Shown: positions 43,345 through 53,217 of the stretch, piece after piece | Numbering within the stretch: the first letter of the stretch is position 1 | Layout: the number at the start of each line of letters is the position of its first letter | Source: Borreliella spielmanii | GTDB lineage: Bacteria > Spirochaetota > Spirochaetia > Borreliales > Borreliaceae | Length of the DNA stretch: 64,000 nt | Direction of reading: 5' to 3' | Assembly: GCF_014201705.1 (NCBI RefSeq) | Contig: NZ_JACHFA010000001.1 | Coordinates: 124,001-188,000, forward strand | The notes under the pieces: model-generated | Told to the model about the DNA's origin: nothing | The model's input: only the letters and a program-made list of their open reading frames with translations | The model's database searches: none | Program-made: the position numbers and the translations under genes

Positions 43345-44553
43345 TTAATCAATATCTCCCCCTGTCAAATAAAATTTATTAAAAATAACACTAGAAGCAG
43401 GTCCAACAACAGAAACTTCAGTATCTAATGAACTAAGTTTTAATACTATATTTTCTCTATTTCGCTTTTTAATCTCTTCTTTTAACAAATCAAAAAAAGC
43501 TTTTAATTTAAAACTTTGACCATAGAGCACTAAATAATCAAAATCAAGCATTCTTTGAATATTGATAATAATTATTGCCAAATATTTAACTGTATCTTCC
43601 ATAATTTTATTTATAAAATTATATTTTTCATAAAGAGAAAAAATATCGTATATTGTAACCTTTTTTAATCTACCCTCATACTTTTCATAAAGTTCAGGAA
43701 TCTCACCATTCATAAACTCTTTTGAAATCAATCTCTGCAAAGCAAAATTAGATATTAACATATTAACACAGCCTTTATTACCACAAGTCGGACAACTTTT
43801 TTCTCCTTCATAATCAATTATCATGTGACTAACCATACCCGACTTATTATTAAAACCAGGATAAACATTGCCGCCTGACCAAATCGAAAGTTCCGCGGTA
43901 TCTGTGTAGTCAAAAAACATAATATTATCCACATTCTTACCCATAAATTCAGCAAGAGATAAATTCTTAACATAACTTTCAAGATAAACTGTAAGTGAAA
44001 AATATTCCTCAAGTATTCTCTTAACAGGAACATCTTTTTCAATCCATGCCCCATAACTGTCGTTAACAATGCCTGATTCTTTATCTTTTATTAAACCTGT
44101 TATACTAAAACCTAATCCAATAAACTTATCTCTTGAGAAATTATGTTTCCAAATAATTTCTATCATATGATCTTTTATTTTTTCTAAAATATCATAAGCA
44201 CTAACTGGGGGTTCAAAAGAATGAGTCTCGCTTATTAAAACTTCGCATTTAAGATTAGCAATACCTATTTGAAAATAATTGCTAGAAATAATAACTCCCA
44301 TTGAATAAGCATAATCTTTATTAATATCAAGAAGTATTTCTTTTCGTCCGTGTTTTTTAACATTAGACACTCTAGAACCAACTTCGATCAAAAGATTTTC
44401 TTTTATCATTTGATTGGTCAAAATAGTAACTGCAGCATTTGTTAAGGTTAACTTACGAGCTAAGTCTGTTCTTGAATATTGCATATTTTTCAAACTAAGA
44501 AGAATTTTTCTTCTATTTCCACCTCTAATTGAAACCATATTTTCACCTTGCAT
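43345..44553 (-). CDS. ROK-family transcriptional repressor (XylR/NagC-like)
   Basis: 402 residues. An N-terminal winged helix-turn-helix (about 8-65: RRKILLSLKNMQYSRTDLAR, LTNAAVTILTNQMI) is followed by a ROK sugar-kinase-fold domain with GLGFSITGLI and the zinc-binding CPTCGNKGCVNM motif. The catalytic Asp region of ROK kinases is not evident, which fits a sugar-responsive repressor. It is annotated xylR in B31 (recalled), but Borrelia does not use xylose; amino sugars such as chitobiose or GlcNAc are likelier effectors (inference). A strong AAAGGAGG lies 8 nt before the ATG. No sugar-uptake gene lies next to it. Confidence 0.87.
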   Translation of the reverse strand: MQGENMVSIRGGNRRKILLSLKNMQYSRTDLARKLTLTNAAVTILTNQMIKENLLIEVGSRVSNVKKHGRKEILLDINKDYAYSMGVIISSNYFQIGIANLKCEVLISETHSFEPPVSAYDILEKIKDHMIEIIWKHNFSRDKFIGLGFSITGLIKDKESGIVNDSYGAWIEKDVPVKRILEEYFSLTVYLESYVKNLSLAEFMGKNVDNIMFFDYTDTAELSIWSGGNVYPGFNNKSGMVSHMIIDYEGEKSCPTCGNKGCVNMLISNFALQRLISKEFMNGEIPELYEKYEGRLKKVTIYDIFSLYEKYNFINKIMEDTVKYLAIIIINIQRMLDFDYLVLYGQSFKLKAFFDLLKEEIKKRNRENIVLKLSSLDTEVSVVGPASSVIFNKFYLTGGDID

Positions 44554-44833
44554 AATACACCTCCTTTATTTTTAAAATAAAAAAATATTATAAAATATCA
44601 TATCAAAAAAACCAATATAATATTTTATTTATTCTTAAAAGACAAACATGCCTTTATAAGGCTAAAAAATATTTTACATCATAATATCACATTCATAATA
44701 AACTATCAAAAATTTAAGGCTTAATAAAAAAAAGAATAAAATCATTTTTACTTAAAAACTCAGCAATAAAAATTAATTAGATTTAAAAAATAATAAACAC
44801 AAAAAAACAATTTTGTCTTAAAAACTAATAACT
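44554..44833. other. 280-nt intergenic region between the ROK gene and fusA2
   Basis: It must hold the ROK-gene promoter and the end of the fusA2 transcript's upstream neighbour. Both genes are on the minus strand, so fusA2 ends at the right border of its own gene and the ROK gene promoter lies next to 44554. I see a 5-bp hairpin GCCTT-TAT-AAGGC near 44650 and no ORF with a ribosome-binding site. Confidence 0.35.
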
Positions 44834-46843
44834 TTAACTTGCTTTTTCCTTAAAATAAGAAAATTCCATCGTAAAACTACCCCTACCTTTAGTAGAACTT
44901 CTTAAAATAGAAGCATACCCAAAAAGTTTTTCAAAAGCCGCCTCTGACTTTATCAAATCATACTCCCCAATATTACTAACTAAATGAATAACTCCCCCTA
45001 TAATATTTAATGTAGAAATAATTTCTCCTGTATGCTCAATAGGCGTTCTAATTTCCAATAACATTATTGGTTCAAGCTTAATAGGATCCGATTTTTGAAA
45101 AATGCTATGAAAAGCAAATCCTGAAATTGATTCAAAAGCACTCACGCTAATCTTACTAGTCTCACAAACAATAGAAAAAATACTAACATTAATATCAATA
45201 ATAGGATACCCAAAAACTCCACTTACAAATGTAGTTGTAATTCCTTTAAATATTGCAGACTTAATTGTAGAGTCAATACCACATCCAAAATCTATTTTAT
45301 TTCCTTCACCTCGTGACAAAGGTTTAATGGTCATTCCAATTTTAAAATTAATATTTTTGCCAGCAAAAATATTATTAAACTCAAAAACTTCTTTTACAAT
45401 TTTACCTGCACTCTCTCTGTAACTTACTTGAGGTTTTCCTGTATAAACATTAAGATTAAATTCATCTTTAATTCTTGTCAAAATAATCTCAAGATGTAAT
45501 TCACCCATTCCAGATATAATCAATTGTCCTGTTTCTTTGCTCTCAGAATAGCTAAAAGTAGGATCTTCTTTGGAAATTATTTCAAAAATTTCCTTTAACC
45601 TAACCTCATCTGATGATTTTTCGGGCTCAACAGACATTAAAACAACTGGCTCTGGAAACATAACAGATTCAAGTAAAATATTATTATTTTCTTCAACAAG
45701 AGTATCCCCAGTAACAGAAAACTTTAATCCTAAAACAGCACCAATATCACCGGTTTTCACAAAATCTATTTGTTCATTTTTATTTGAAAAAACTCTAAAA
45801 ATTTTTGTAAACTTTTCACGCTTGCCATTTGAAGCATTGAAAATTTTTTTATTAGAATTAATTTCGCCAGAATAAACTCTAACAAAATAAAGATGAGCAG
45901 CAATTACACTTGAATATTGAACTTTAAAAACAAGAGCTGATAATTTTTTATTTTCATTAGGATCAACTAAAATTTTTTTATTTGTATCTAAAGAAAAAGC
46001 ACTAAAACTTTTTTCAAAAGGACTTGGCAAGTAATCTACAATCGAATCAATCAAAGGTTCTATTCCAATATTTTTTAAACTAGTTCCCATTAAAACAGGA
46101 ATAATAAATCTAGAAATAGTACCTCTTCTAATCTCACTCTTAATAATATCTAAACTAATCTCTTTATCTTCAAGAAATAATTGAGTAATCTCCTCACTAA
46201 ATTGGCTAAGGATGTCTATTAGCTTTTTCTTAAAAAGAAATGCCTTTTCAACAAACTCTTCTCTAATTTGACTATAAGTTAATTTTGGAATTCCATTTTC
46301 CATTGCAAAATGGAGCTCTTTATTTAAAATAATATCAACTACTCCTTCAAAATTGCTTTCATTTCCAATTGGAATTTGCAAAACCAAAGGAATAGTTTTA
46401 AATTTATTTTCAATATCTTCCACAACTTTAAAAAAATTAGCACCTATTCTATCCATCTTATTAATATAAGCAAGTCGTGGTATTTCATATTTTTCTGCCT
46501 GTTTCCAAACAGTTTCTGTTTGAGCTTGAATCCCATCAACAGCACTAAAAATGACAATACCTCCATCAAGAACTCGAAGAGATCTTTCAACCTCTGCTGT
46601 AAAATCAACATGCCCTGGAGTATCAATAATGTTTATTTGGTGATCTTTCCAATGACAAGTAATAGCAGCCGAACTAATAGTAATACCCCTCTCTTGCTCT
46701 TGAGGCATCCAGTCAGTAATAGTATTTCCAGAATCCACATCTCCCATTTTATGACTTTTGCCAGTATAATAAATAATTCTTTCAGTAGTAGTAGTTTTGC
46801 CAGCGTCAATATGAGCCATAACCCCAATATTTCTAATACCCAT
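44834..46843 (-). CDS. fusA2: Elongation factor G-like protein EF-G2
   Basis: 669-residue translational GTPase with all G motifs: AHIDAGKTT (G1), RGITI (G2), DTPGHVDF (G3), NKMD (G4), then domains II to V. A canonical EF-G (fusA) lies elsewhere on the Borrelia chromosome. In B. burgdorferi and mitochondria the paralogue EF-G2 has been reported to act only in ribosome recycling with RRF, not in translocation. Slightly short for EF-G (about 690-700). ATG at 46843 with GGGGA just upstream. Not ribosomal-protein linked, as expected for the paralogue. Confidence 0.93.
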   Translation of the reverse strand: MGIRNIGVMAHIDAGKTTTTERIIYYTGKSHKMGDVDSGNTITDWMPQEQERGITISSAAITCHWKDHQINIIDTPGHVDFTAEVERSLRVLDGGIVIFSAVDGIQAQTETVWKQAEKYEIPRLAYINKMDRIGANFFKVVEDIENKFKTIPLVLQIPIGNESNFEGVVDIILNKELHFAMENGIPKLTYSQIREEFVEKAFLFKKKLIDILSQFSEEITQLFLEDKEISLDIIKSEIRRGTISRFIIPVLMGTSLKNIGIEPLIDSIVDYLPSPFEKSFSAFSLDTNKKILVDPNENKKLSALVFKVQYSSVIAAHLYFVRVYSGEINSNKKIFNASNGKREKFTKIFRVFSNKNEQIDFVKTGDIGAVLGLKFSVTGDTLVEENNNILLESVMFPEPVVLMSVEPEKSSDEVRLKEIFEIISKEDPTFSYSESKETGQLIISGMGELHLEIILTRIKDEFNLNVYTGKPQVSYRESAGKIVKEVFEFNNIFAGKNINFKIGMTIKPLSRGEGNKIDFGCGIDSTIKSAIFKGITTTFVSGVFGYPIIDINVSIFSIVCETSKISVSAFESISGFAFHSIFQKSDPIKLEPIMLLEIRTPIEHTGEIISTLNIIGGVIHLVSNIGEYDLIKSEAAFEKLFGYASILRSSTKGRGSFTMEFSYFKEKAS

Positions 46844-46917
46844 AAATCCCCAACAACAACTATAGCCTTAATATAAATAAACTAAGCATTAATTAGCCAA
46901 ACCTTTTAATAAAATTA

Positions 46918-47448
46918 TTATTTCATATCACACTCGCAACATTTGCGATCATCGTGACAAACACAATCACAATTTTCAAGCAATGCCTTATGCATCCATA
47001 AATATTTCTCAAGATCACTCATGATGTCATCCATAATATTAGCAGTACCATAATCACAAGCAGTGTCAATCAATTCTCTCATTCCAAAAATATTTTTTAA
47101 AATCTCAGTAAGGCTGGAAACAACGCTTTGCATTGAAAGTAAAAAATTAGAAGTTGTTTCAATATCAAGCTCCTTAATAAAGGATTTTTTCATAAACTCA
47201 GAATATCTAAATTCAGAATCATATCCAAGCATTCTTGAGCGTTCTGCAACAACATCAATAGTCTTTTCAATATATTCATAAAGATCTTGTGTTTTTTTGT
47301 GAATAACAAAGAAATTGGTATCTTTTATATTCCAATGAATACCTCTTAAATTAGAATAAAAAATATGCAAACTTGCCAAGAGTTCTTGTAATTTTGAGTT
47401 TATTTCGTCCAAATTATCCTTTTTTATATAACTTAAATACTTTTCCAT
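46918..47448 (-). CDS. napA: Dps-family metal-binding protein NapA/BicA
   Basis: Ferritin-like mini-ferritin (12-mer). 176 residues: the four-helix bundle with the Dps interface ligands in [20 protein letters not shown] and [11 protein letters not shown], then a C-terminal cysteine-rich tail [17 protein letters not shown] (six Cys and one His in 17 residues) that ordinary Dps proteins lack. The Borrelia protein has been reported to bind copper and iron and to be needed for tick-phase fitness. ATG at 47448 is chosen because AAGGAG lies 7 nt upstream; the frame is open to 47481. Confidence 0.93.
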   Translation of the reverse strand: MEKYLSYIKKDNLDEINSKLQELLASLHIFYSNLRGIHWNIKDTNFFVIHKKTQDLYEYIEKTIDVVAERSRMLGYDSEFRYSEFMKKSFIKELDIETTSNFLLSMQSVVSSLTEILKNIFGMRELIDTACDYGTANIMDDIMSDLEKYLWMHKALLENCDCVCHDDRKCCECDMK

Positions 47449-47469
47449 AACTATCTCCTTGATACAATC

Positions 47470-47500
47470 ATTATAATACATAATGAGATATAATTATAAT
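47470..47500. promoter_or_regulatory. Divergent -10 boxes between napA and the CAP-domain gene
   Basis: Minus-strand TATAAT at 47470-47475 would serve napA, about 22 nt from its ATG. Plus-strand TATAAT repeats at 47489-47494 and 47495-47500 would serve the lipoprotein gene. No TTGACA-like -35 is well spaced. Hexamers are observed; use is inferred. Confidence 0.4.
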
Positions 47501-47532
47501 TTTAATACCATAATAAATAAAAAGGATCTTTA

Positions 47533-48000
47533 ATGAAAAAATTGATTTTGATTTTTACACTTTTTTTGTCTCAAGCATGTAATTTAAACACATTGCACCC
47601 AATAGATACAAGAGAAGATATGAAAATTCTATATTCAGAAATTGCTAAATTAAGGAAAAATTTAAATCTAAACCATCTAGAAATAGACGATGTTCTTGAA
47701 AAAGTTGCAAAAGAATATGCCATTAAACTAGGTGAAAATAAAACACTAACTCATACCCTTTTTGGCACAACACCAATGAAAAGAATACATAAATACGACG
47801 AATCCTTTAATTTAACAAGAGAAATATTAGCATCAGGAATTGAGCTTAACAGAGTAGTTGATGCATGGCTTAATAGCCCAAGCCACAAAGAAGCTCTTAT
47901 TAATAAAGATACCACTAAAATAGGCGGCTATAGATTAAAAACAGCTGACAATATAGATATATTTGTAGTTCTTTTTGGAAAAAGAAGAAATGAGAATTGA
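47533..48000 (+). CDS. CAP/SCP-domain putative lipoprotein
   Basis: 155 residues. A signal segment KKLILIFTLFLSQAC ends at a spirochaetal-type lipobox (LSQAC, Cys16), so it is likely lipidated. The rest is a CAP/cysteine-rich-secretory fold: LRKNLNLNHLEIDDVLEKVAKEYA, TLTHTL (first His), and AWLNSPSHKEALINK, the CAP2-like motif with the second His. The B. burgdorferi homologue (BB0689, recalled) is known as an outer-surface lipoprotein with a solved CAP fold; its function is unclear. AAAGGA lies upstream of the ATG. The stop codon overlaps the -35 of the tRNA-Val promoter. Confidence 0.87.
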   Translation: MKKLILIFTLFLSQACNLNTLHPIDTREDMKILYSEIAKLRKNLNLNHLEIDDVLEKVAKEYAIKLGENKTLTHTLFGTTPMKRIHKYDESFNLTREILASGIELNRVVDAWLNSPSHKEALINKDTTKIGGYRLKTADNIDIFVVLFGKRRNEN

Positions 48001-48026
48001 CACTATTAAAGTTTATACTGTATACT
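47997..48026 (+). promoter_or_regulatory. Sigma-70 promoter of tRNA-Val
   Basis: Perfect -35 TTGACA (47997-48002), 18-nt spacer, -10 TATACT (48021-48026). Predicted start about 48033, with the tRNA at 48042. This is the best promoter match I saw in the window. Confidence 0.8.
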
Positions 48027-48041
48027 ACTTAATAGTAAAAA

Positions 48042-48115
48042 GGGCTCATAGCTCAGTTGGTCAGAGCGCCTGCCTTACAAGCAGGATGTCGGGAGTTCGA
48101 ATCTCTCTGGGCCCA
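48042..48115 (+). tRNA. tRNA-Val (TAC)
   Basis: 74-nt tRNA. Acceptor GGGCTCA pairs with TGGGCCC (one G-T wobble), D arm GCTCAGTTGGTCAGAGC, anticodon loop CTTACAA giving TAC, T arm GGGAG-TTCGAAT-CTCTC (one wobble), discriminator A. CCA is not encoded. It ends 8 nt before the convergent mevalonate operon 3' end. Confidence 0.96.
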
Positions 48116-48123
48116 AAAATAAC

Positions 48124-49017
48124 CTAAACTTCAATTATTTTTAATTCTAAGGCCAAATTTATTTTAGAATTTATCAGCATACTATTTAATTCTTTTTGAA
48201 CTTTATTGGCTTTTTCCTGACTTTCAAAAAGAAAAATAAACGCTCCTCCCTTGCCAGAACCACTCAACTTACCAGAAAGAGCGCCTAACTCGATCCCCTT
48301 GCTTATTAACCAATCAAGAGAATCATTAGACAATCCCAAACGCTTTAAACAACGGTGTGCAATATTCATTTCGCCAGCCAAAGAATATACATCCTTATTC
48401 TGAAAAGAAACATAAGCATTGCTTACAGCAAGACCAAGCTTTTCAATAAAAACAAATAAATCCTCATTGGATAATAACTGTTTTTTTAAATTAATAACTA
48501 TTTCTTTGGTAGTAAAATCTCTTTTTATCGCTCCTATTAAAAAACAAAAACCAGAATCTTTTACCTTTCTTGAATTTAAAACACCCTCTTTCTTCTCTAA
48601 ATAAAAAGTTCCACCAAGATCAATTAACCTAATATCCATTCCAGAAGATTTACCATGAAAAATGTTTTCAATTTGATTTGCCAACAAAAGTTTATTACAA
48701 TCTCTATATTCAAAATGGCTTTTAATATATTCTGCAAAACATAAACTAAGACTAGCCGAAGACCCAAGACCAACACCAATAGGAATTTCAGAAAGAATAG
48801 TAAACTCAATCGGATTAACCTTGCCGTAATTTGAAACAATAAAGCTTATTAAACTATTTAATTTAGTATTGGGTTTTCCCAAATATTTCCAATTTTTAGA
48901 AACACTGTAAACTAGATCCATATAAATTGGCACCGTAGCTCCAATAACTGGAAACCCATAAACAGCACTATGTTCACCTAAAAACAATATTTTAGCCGGC
49001 TTTCTTATTCTTAGCAT
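48124..49017 (-). CDS. mvaK1: Mevalonate kinase
   Basis: GHMP kinase: mevalonate + ATP to mevalonate-5-phosphate. 297 residues with KILFLGEHSAVYGFPVIG (N-terminal signature), IPIGVGLGSSASLSLCF (phosphate loop) and LSGSGKGGAFIFLF (third motif). Usual length for the bacterial type. Last gene of the operon; its ATG lies inside the end of the phosphomevalonate kinase gene. Confidence 0.94.
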   Translation of the reverse strand: MLRIRKPAKILFLGEHSAVYGFPVIGATVPIYMDLVYSVSKNWKYLGKPNTKLNSLISFIVSNYGKVNPIEFTILSEIPIGVGLGSSASLSLCFAEYIKSHFEYRDCNKLLLANQIENIFHGKSSGMDIRLIDLGGTFYLEKKEGVLNSRKVKDSGFCFLIGAIKRDFTTKEIVINLKKQLLSNEDLFVFIEKLGLAVSNAYVSFQNKDVYSLAGEMNIAHRCLKRLGLSNDSLDWLISKGIELGALSGKLSGSGKGGAFIFLFESQEKANKVQKELNSMLINSKINLALELKIIEV

Positions 49018-49964
49018 TTATCGTTTTCAAACTTAATACTTTCGTGCTCCAAAACAATAGGAATAATTTTAGGCAAAGAAAAAGCTTTAATATTGGGCCT
49101 ATAAACTAAAAAAGTTTCATTTCCGGCTCCCAAAGCTTTAATCAAATCACATTGATCTTGAAGATGCTCAAAACTTGGAGGCAAAGATGCGGGGACTCCT
49201 ATTGCCTCTCCAATTGCTAATCCTAATTCTTTAGCTCTTTTTAAACTAGAAATTAATGTAGATTTAGAACCATCAACACTTAAAACAAATTTTTTCATCT
49301 CCAAATTGCATTTCAATATAAAATCTAAAATAGAATCTCTATGTTTATTGTACTCATAAATAGAGGTGGTGGTTTTAATTGCTTGCAAACCTTGCATCAA
49401 ATAAAAATCATTAAACTCTACAAAGTCCAACTGCCTACATTTAGGAGCAAAACCACCTTCAAACTCAATAACACCTCCAAAAATACTAGCAGCAATATCA
49501 TATCCACTACCTATTCCCCCTTGAGAGTGTCTATAGGCTTCTAAACAATATTTGAAAATTTCATCTTTATCAACAACATTAGTAGAATTATGAATTAAAA
49601 AAAGTCCAAACACTATGCCAATAGCAACAACAGCGCTTGAGCCAAATCCCTTTTTAGTTCCATCATTAAAGAAAAAATCACTTGTATCAATATATACATC
49701 ATATGCAAAGCTTTCTAGATTAAAAAAACAATTTTGACTTAAGTGCGCAAACATTTTAAAAACAAAATCATTTCTATTTTCTATTAAAGAAAAATCATCT
49801 ATCTCTTTCTTTTTACTAAAAAACCGCCAAGAATCGCTCTTTTTAAAAGAAAAGAATGCTCTCTTATTAATGGCAATTGCCAATCCCAAACCCTTCTCCT
49901 CTAGAATAGTATACTCCCCCATTAAAAGCAAATTTCCAGGCACAGAAAAGCTAATTAAATCCAT
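49011..49964 (-). CDS. mvaK2: Phosphomevalonate kinase
   Basis: GHMP kinase: mevalonate-5-phosphate + ATP to mevalonate-5-diphosphate. 317 residues; SVPGNLLLMGEYTILE at the N terminus, KKGFGSSAVVAIGI (ATP loop) and KALGAGNETFLVY at the end, where the usual GxGGGD is altered. Assignment rests on family features and on being the remaining GHMP step in a complete operon. It overlaps mvaD by 10 nt and mvaK1 by 7 nt. Confidence 0.9.
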   Translation of the reverse strand: MDLISFSVPGNLLLMGEYTILEEKGLGLAIAINKRAFFSFKKSDSWRFFSKKKEIDDFSLIENRNDFVFKMFAHLSQNCFFNLESFAYDVYIDTSDFFFNDGTKKGFGSSAVVAIGIVFGLFLIHNSTNVVDKDEIFKYCLEAYRHSQGGIGSGYDIAASIFGGVIEFEGGFAPKCRQLDFVEFNDFYLMQGLQAIKTTTSIYEYNKHRDSILDFILKCNLEMKKFVLSVDGSKSTLISSLKRAKELGLAIGEAIGVPASLPPSFEHLQDQCDLIKALGAGNETFLVYRPNIKAFSLPKIIPIVLEHESIKFENDKC

Positions 49965-50893
49965 TCTAAGTCACACCCAACCTTTGAAACAATAAAATTA
50001 ATGCCAGTGAAATTTTTCTTAAGTCCTTTTAAAATAGTATTTAAATTTTTCTCCAAACAAATAAACTTTACTTGGGGACCCGCATCCATTGTCTCAAATA
50101 CAAAAATTCCTTCATTTCTCAAATTAGCAGCATATTTAATTAAATCTATTGTACTACTTTTAAAATAAAAAATAGAAGATGCAAACATTAAAGCAAACAT
50201 ATTCTGATAACTTTTTACAACATTTGCTCCAAAATGTATAAAATCTTTTTTTAAAAAAAAATATAAAGCATCTTTAAAAATCTTTTTGCTAGAAGCAATC
50301 CAAGCATCATAATAAAATCCGTGATGTTTACAAATATTCATTGCGGCTCTTGAAGACAATTCTTTTTCATTGCTATCAATTATGGCAAATATTATGCGCA
50401 AATCATTAAAATAAGATTCATCTCTTAATTGAAAAGATTCTTTTGAACCTTCTTTTAAAATAGTAAAGCCCCCATAAATAGCCCTTGCTGCAGAAGCTGA
50501 TCCTACTCTTGCAAGATTAGATACACTATTAAAAGAATATTTATTAAAATATTTCAAAATACAAGCAGCAATAGAAGCAAACCCTGAACTTGAACTTGCA
50601 AGGCCTGCTGATGTTGGAAAATTGTTTTCACTTTTAATTTTAAATCTAACATTTGGTTCACCAAGAATTTTTCTTGCATAATCAAAAAACACCTTTTCTC
50701 TATTTTGCAATATAACTGGCTTTGAATTTAAAATTATTTCATCTCGATCTGAAAGTTCAAGCTCACTTATTGAATAAAACTTATCAACACTAACAGCAAG
50801 ACTAGAAGTCGCTGGAATGTTTAAAAAAACATCCTTCTTGCCCCAATATTTAATTAAAGCTAAGCTTGCATTAGCTTTGCACTTTATTTTCAT
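49955..50893 (-). CDS. mvaD: Diphosphomevalonate decarboxylase
   Basis: ATP-dependent decarboxylation of mevalonate-5-diphosphate to isopentenyl diphosphate. 312 residues with ALIKYWGKKD, NIPATSSLAVSVD and NFPTSAGLASSSSGFASIA, and TMDAGPQVKFICL (catalytic Asp in DAGP). The start is an ATG overlapping the mvaA end by 23 nt, with AAGG about 7 nt upstream. Confidence 0.95.
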   Translation of the reverse strand: MKIKCKANASLALIKYWGKKDVFLNIPATSSLAVSVDKFYSISELELSDRDEIILNSKPVILQNREKVFFDYARKILGEPNVRFKIKSENNFPTSAGLASSSSGFASIAACILKYFNKYSFNSVSNLARVGSASAARAIYGGFTILKEGSKESFQLRDESYFNDLRIIFAIIDSNEKELSSRAAMNICKHHGFYYDAWIASSKKIFKDALYFFLKKDFIHFGANVVKSYQNMFALMFASSIFYFKSSTIDLIKYAANLRNEGIFVFETMDAGPQVKFICLEKNLNTILKGLKKNFTGINFIVSKVGCDLEWI

Positions 50894-52145
50894 TCTCTAA
50901 CCTTATTTTCTTTAAAATTTTAAAAGCAAAATCAACAGAATAAATACCCATTTTTTCCATTTCTATTAATAATTTGTCTTTCTCAAAATCAGAAATATTA
51001 TATTTTATCCTTAAAAGGTGGAGTATTTTATTAACATGCAATCTCATGTGACCCTTTTGAATCCCATTAAATGCAAGAGCCCTTAATGCAGCAAAATTAC
51101 TAGCAAGTCCAACACAAGAGAGAATGCCAATAAACTCACTCTTGCTATTTACATTCATAATTTTAAAACTTAAAATTGAAGCTTCGTTAAAAGATATAAC
51201 CCCACCTTTAGTTCCAACTTGTAAAGGAATTTCAATTTCTCCAACCAAAGCATTATTAGTAATATAAAATTTACTAAGGGGAAGATATTTGCCACTTTTT
51301 GAAGCAAATCTGTGCACAGAGGCCTCAAGCGCTCTTGTATCATTAAAAGTTGCAAGACACACGCCTGTAATTCCATTCATAACACCTTTATTATTAGTAA
51401 CAGCACGCTCCTCTTCGTAAAAACCTATGCTAGAAATAAGTTCAATTTTTTTAGCCAAATTCCAAGAATCCTCTTCACTTAATAGCAGATGCTTAAAATC
51501 TAAAACAAACCGGGCTTTGGTTGTAAATTCACCAATATCATTGCTTAAAACCTTTAAAACACATTCATATCCAAATTCTAAAAAAATACATTCTGCTACA
51601 CGCTCTGCAACTGAATTTAACAAATTAGCACCCATAGCATCACAAGTATCCAAATATATATTTAATTTTTGAATACCAAGCTCTTTAATATACCTAGTTG
51701 ATAATCTTCTAAACCCACCTCCTCTTCGATTCATATTAATTAAAAGGGGTTCAATCCAGGTCTTAATTTTATCACCAAGATCAGTAAAAACTTTACTTAA
51801 ATCTTTTCCCGATTTTACATAAATTTGAGAAATTCCCAAAACTTCATCCAAAGAATAACTTAAATTAGCATTTTCAAGAATTTTTGCCGCAAAATTTAAG
51901 GCAGCAACAACAGAAGATTCTTCTGTCGCAATAGGTAAAGAATAATATTTGTCATTTATTTTCAAATTTTTTACAATTCCAATAGGAAGAGATAAATATC
52001 CAATATAATTTTCTATCATATTAAAAAGAAAATCTTCATTGACATTGTTATAAAAAAAATCTTTAAAAGACAATCCCAAAAAACTTTTTATCTCTTGCCT
52101 TTTTTCTAAAACACTTTTATGTCTAAAATTTTTACTAAGTTTCAT
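50871..52145 (-). CDS. mvaA: HMG-CoA reductase, class II
   Basis: Reduces HMG-CoA to mevalonate, the committed step. About 424 residues: [14 protein letters not shown] near residue 45, [37 protein letters not shown] and [13 protein letters not shown] with the C-terminal catalytic His. Class II by length and by lacking the membrane domain. The frame begins with a TTG at 52175; the ATG at 52145 gives the usual N terminus and is preferred, though neither has a strong Shine-Dalgarno. Statin effects on Borrelia growth have been linked to this enzyme. Confidence 0.93.
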   Translation of the reverse strand: MKLSKNFRHKSVLEKRQEIKSFLGLSFKDFFYNNVNEDFLFNMIENYIGYLSLPIGIVKNLKINDKYYSLPIATEESSVVAALNFAAKILENANLSYSLDEVLGISQIYVKSGKDLSKVFTDLGDKIKTWIEPLLINMNRRGGGFRRLSTRYIKELGIQKLNIYLDTCDAMGANLLNSVAERVAECIFLEFGYECVLKVLSNDIGEFTTKARFVLDFKHLLLSEEDSWNLAKKIELISSIGFYEEERAVTNNKGVMNGITGVCLATFNDTRALEASVHRFASKSGKYLPLSKFYITNNALVGEIEIPLQVGTKGGVISFNEASILSFKIMNVNSKSEFIGILSCVGLASNFAALRALAFNGIQKGHMRLHVNKILHLLRIKYNISDFEKDKLLIEMEKMGIYSVDFAFKILKKIRLENENKVQS

Positions 52146-53217
52146 AAAATTGCTTAAAAACCCTAAGCTCAGCAAGTAAATAGCTACTTAAAAAATACTT
52201 ATTATTTCTAAATTCTGACAAGTTTTTGCTTCCACTTAAAAACATAGACATTTTTAAAACATGCTCATAATCAGAAAAAAGACTAAACACCCCATCTTCT
52301 CCTGAATTGTAAAAAGCTCTAAGAACAACCCCGGCAACGCCTATAAGCCTAGCTCCAAGAGCAATGCCTTTAGCAATGTCCATACCTGTCTCATATCCAC
52401 CAGATGCAAAAATATTAGCCTTTAGAGAATCATCAATGCTAAGTAAAGTAAAAGTAGAAGGAATACCCCAATCAGAAAAACAAGACGCAATATTTAGATT
52501 ATTACTCTTCATACCTTCTACTAAAACCCAATTGGTTCCACCACTTCCCGCAAGATCTATATAAAAAACCCCAAGCTTAAATAATTCTTTAACGTCGTTT
52601 GGAGAAATTCCAAAACCTGTTTCTTTGACAATTACTGGAACACTTGAAAAGTTAGACAATTGAGCTATTGACTCTTTTATTCCTTTAAAATTTCTGTCGC
52701 CATTAACATTCATCAATTCTTGCCCCGCATTAAGATGCACAATAATCGCATCAACTTCTAATCTCTTAATCATTTCAGCTATTCTAGAAATACCAAACTC
52801 AGCAATCTGAACAGCGCCAATATTGGCAAACAAAGGAATATTACAAGCATAGCTCTTAAGAGAAAAGTCTTTTATATACTCAGGATACTTAAACAAAAGC
52901 TTAAAAGAACCTAAACCAATGGGAATTTTTAAACAATTTGCAATTTTAACTAAAGATTTATTAAAATCATTTCCTTCTTTACTACCTCCTGTCATGGAAG
53001 AAATAAAAACAGGCATGCTAATATTGTATCCAAATACTTCTTCTTTTATGTTTATCTCAGAAAAATTAAAATCGCTAAGAGCATTATGTTTTAGCTTAAC
53101 AAATTTTAAAAAATTACAACCACTTTTAACATCGTTTTTATTTAAACAAATATCAATATGTCTTTTTTTATTTTCTAATATATTAGGCTCGATACCCATA
53201 CACTCGGTATCCATCAT
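52135..53217 (-). CDS. fni: Type 2 isopentenyl-diphosphate isomerase
   Basis: FMN/NAD(P)H-dependent interconversion of IPP and DMAPP. About 360 residues. Seen: [11 protein letters not shown] start region, [45 protein letters not shown] and [19 protein letters not shown] (FMN phosphate site). The start is uncertain: ATGs at 53217 and 53214 sit close behind AAGGG, another is at 53199. All overlap the mvaS end (stop at 53183). Confidence 0.93.
   Translation of the reverse strand: MMDTECMGIEPNILENKKRHIDICLNKNDVKSGCNFLKFVKLKHNALSDFNFSEINIKEEVFGYNISMPVFISSMTGGSKEGNDFNKSLVKIANCLKIPIGLGSFKLLFKYPEYIKDFSLKSYACNIPLFANIGAVQIAEFGISRIAEMIKRLEVDAIIVHLNAGQELMNVNGDRNFKGIKESIAQLSNFSSVPVIVKETGFGISPNDVKELFKLGVFYIDLAGSGGTNWVLVEGMKSNNLNIASCFSDWGIPSTFTLLSIDDSLKANIFASGGYETGMDIAKGIALGARLIGVAGVVLRAFYNSGEDGVFSLFSDYEHVLKMSMFLSGSKNLSEFRNNKYFLSSYLLAELRVFKQFYET

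Noticed and set aside
46376..46876. 166-codon plus-strand frame opposite fusA2
   Set aside because: Mirror of the conserved EF-G G-domain region; no ribosome-binding site and no coding signature.
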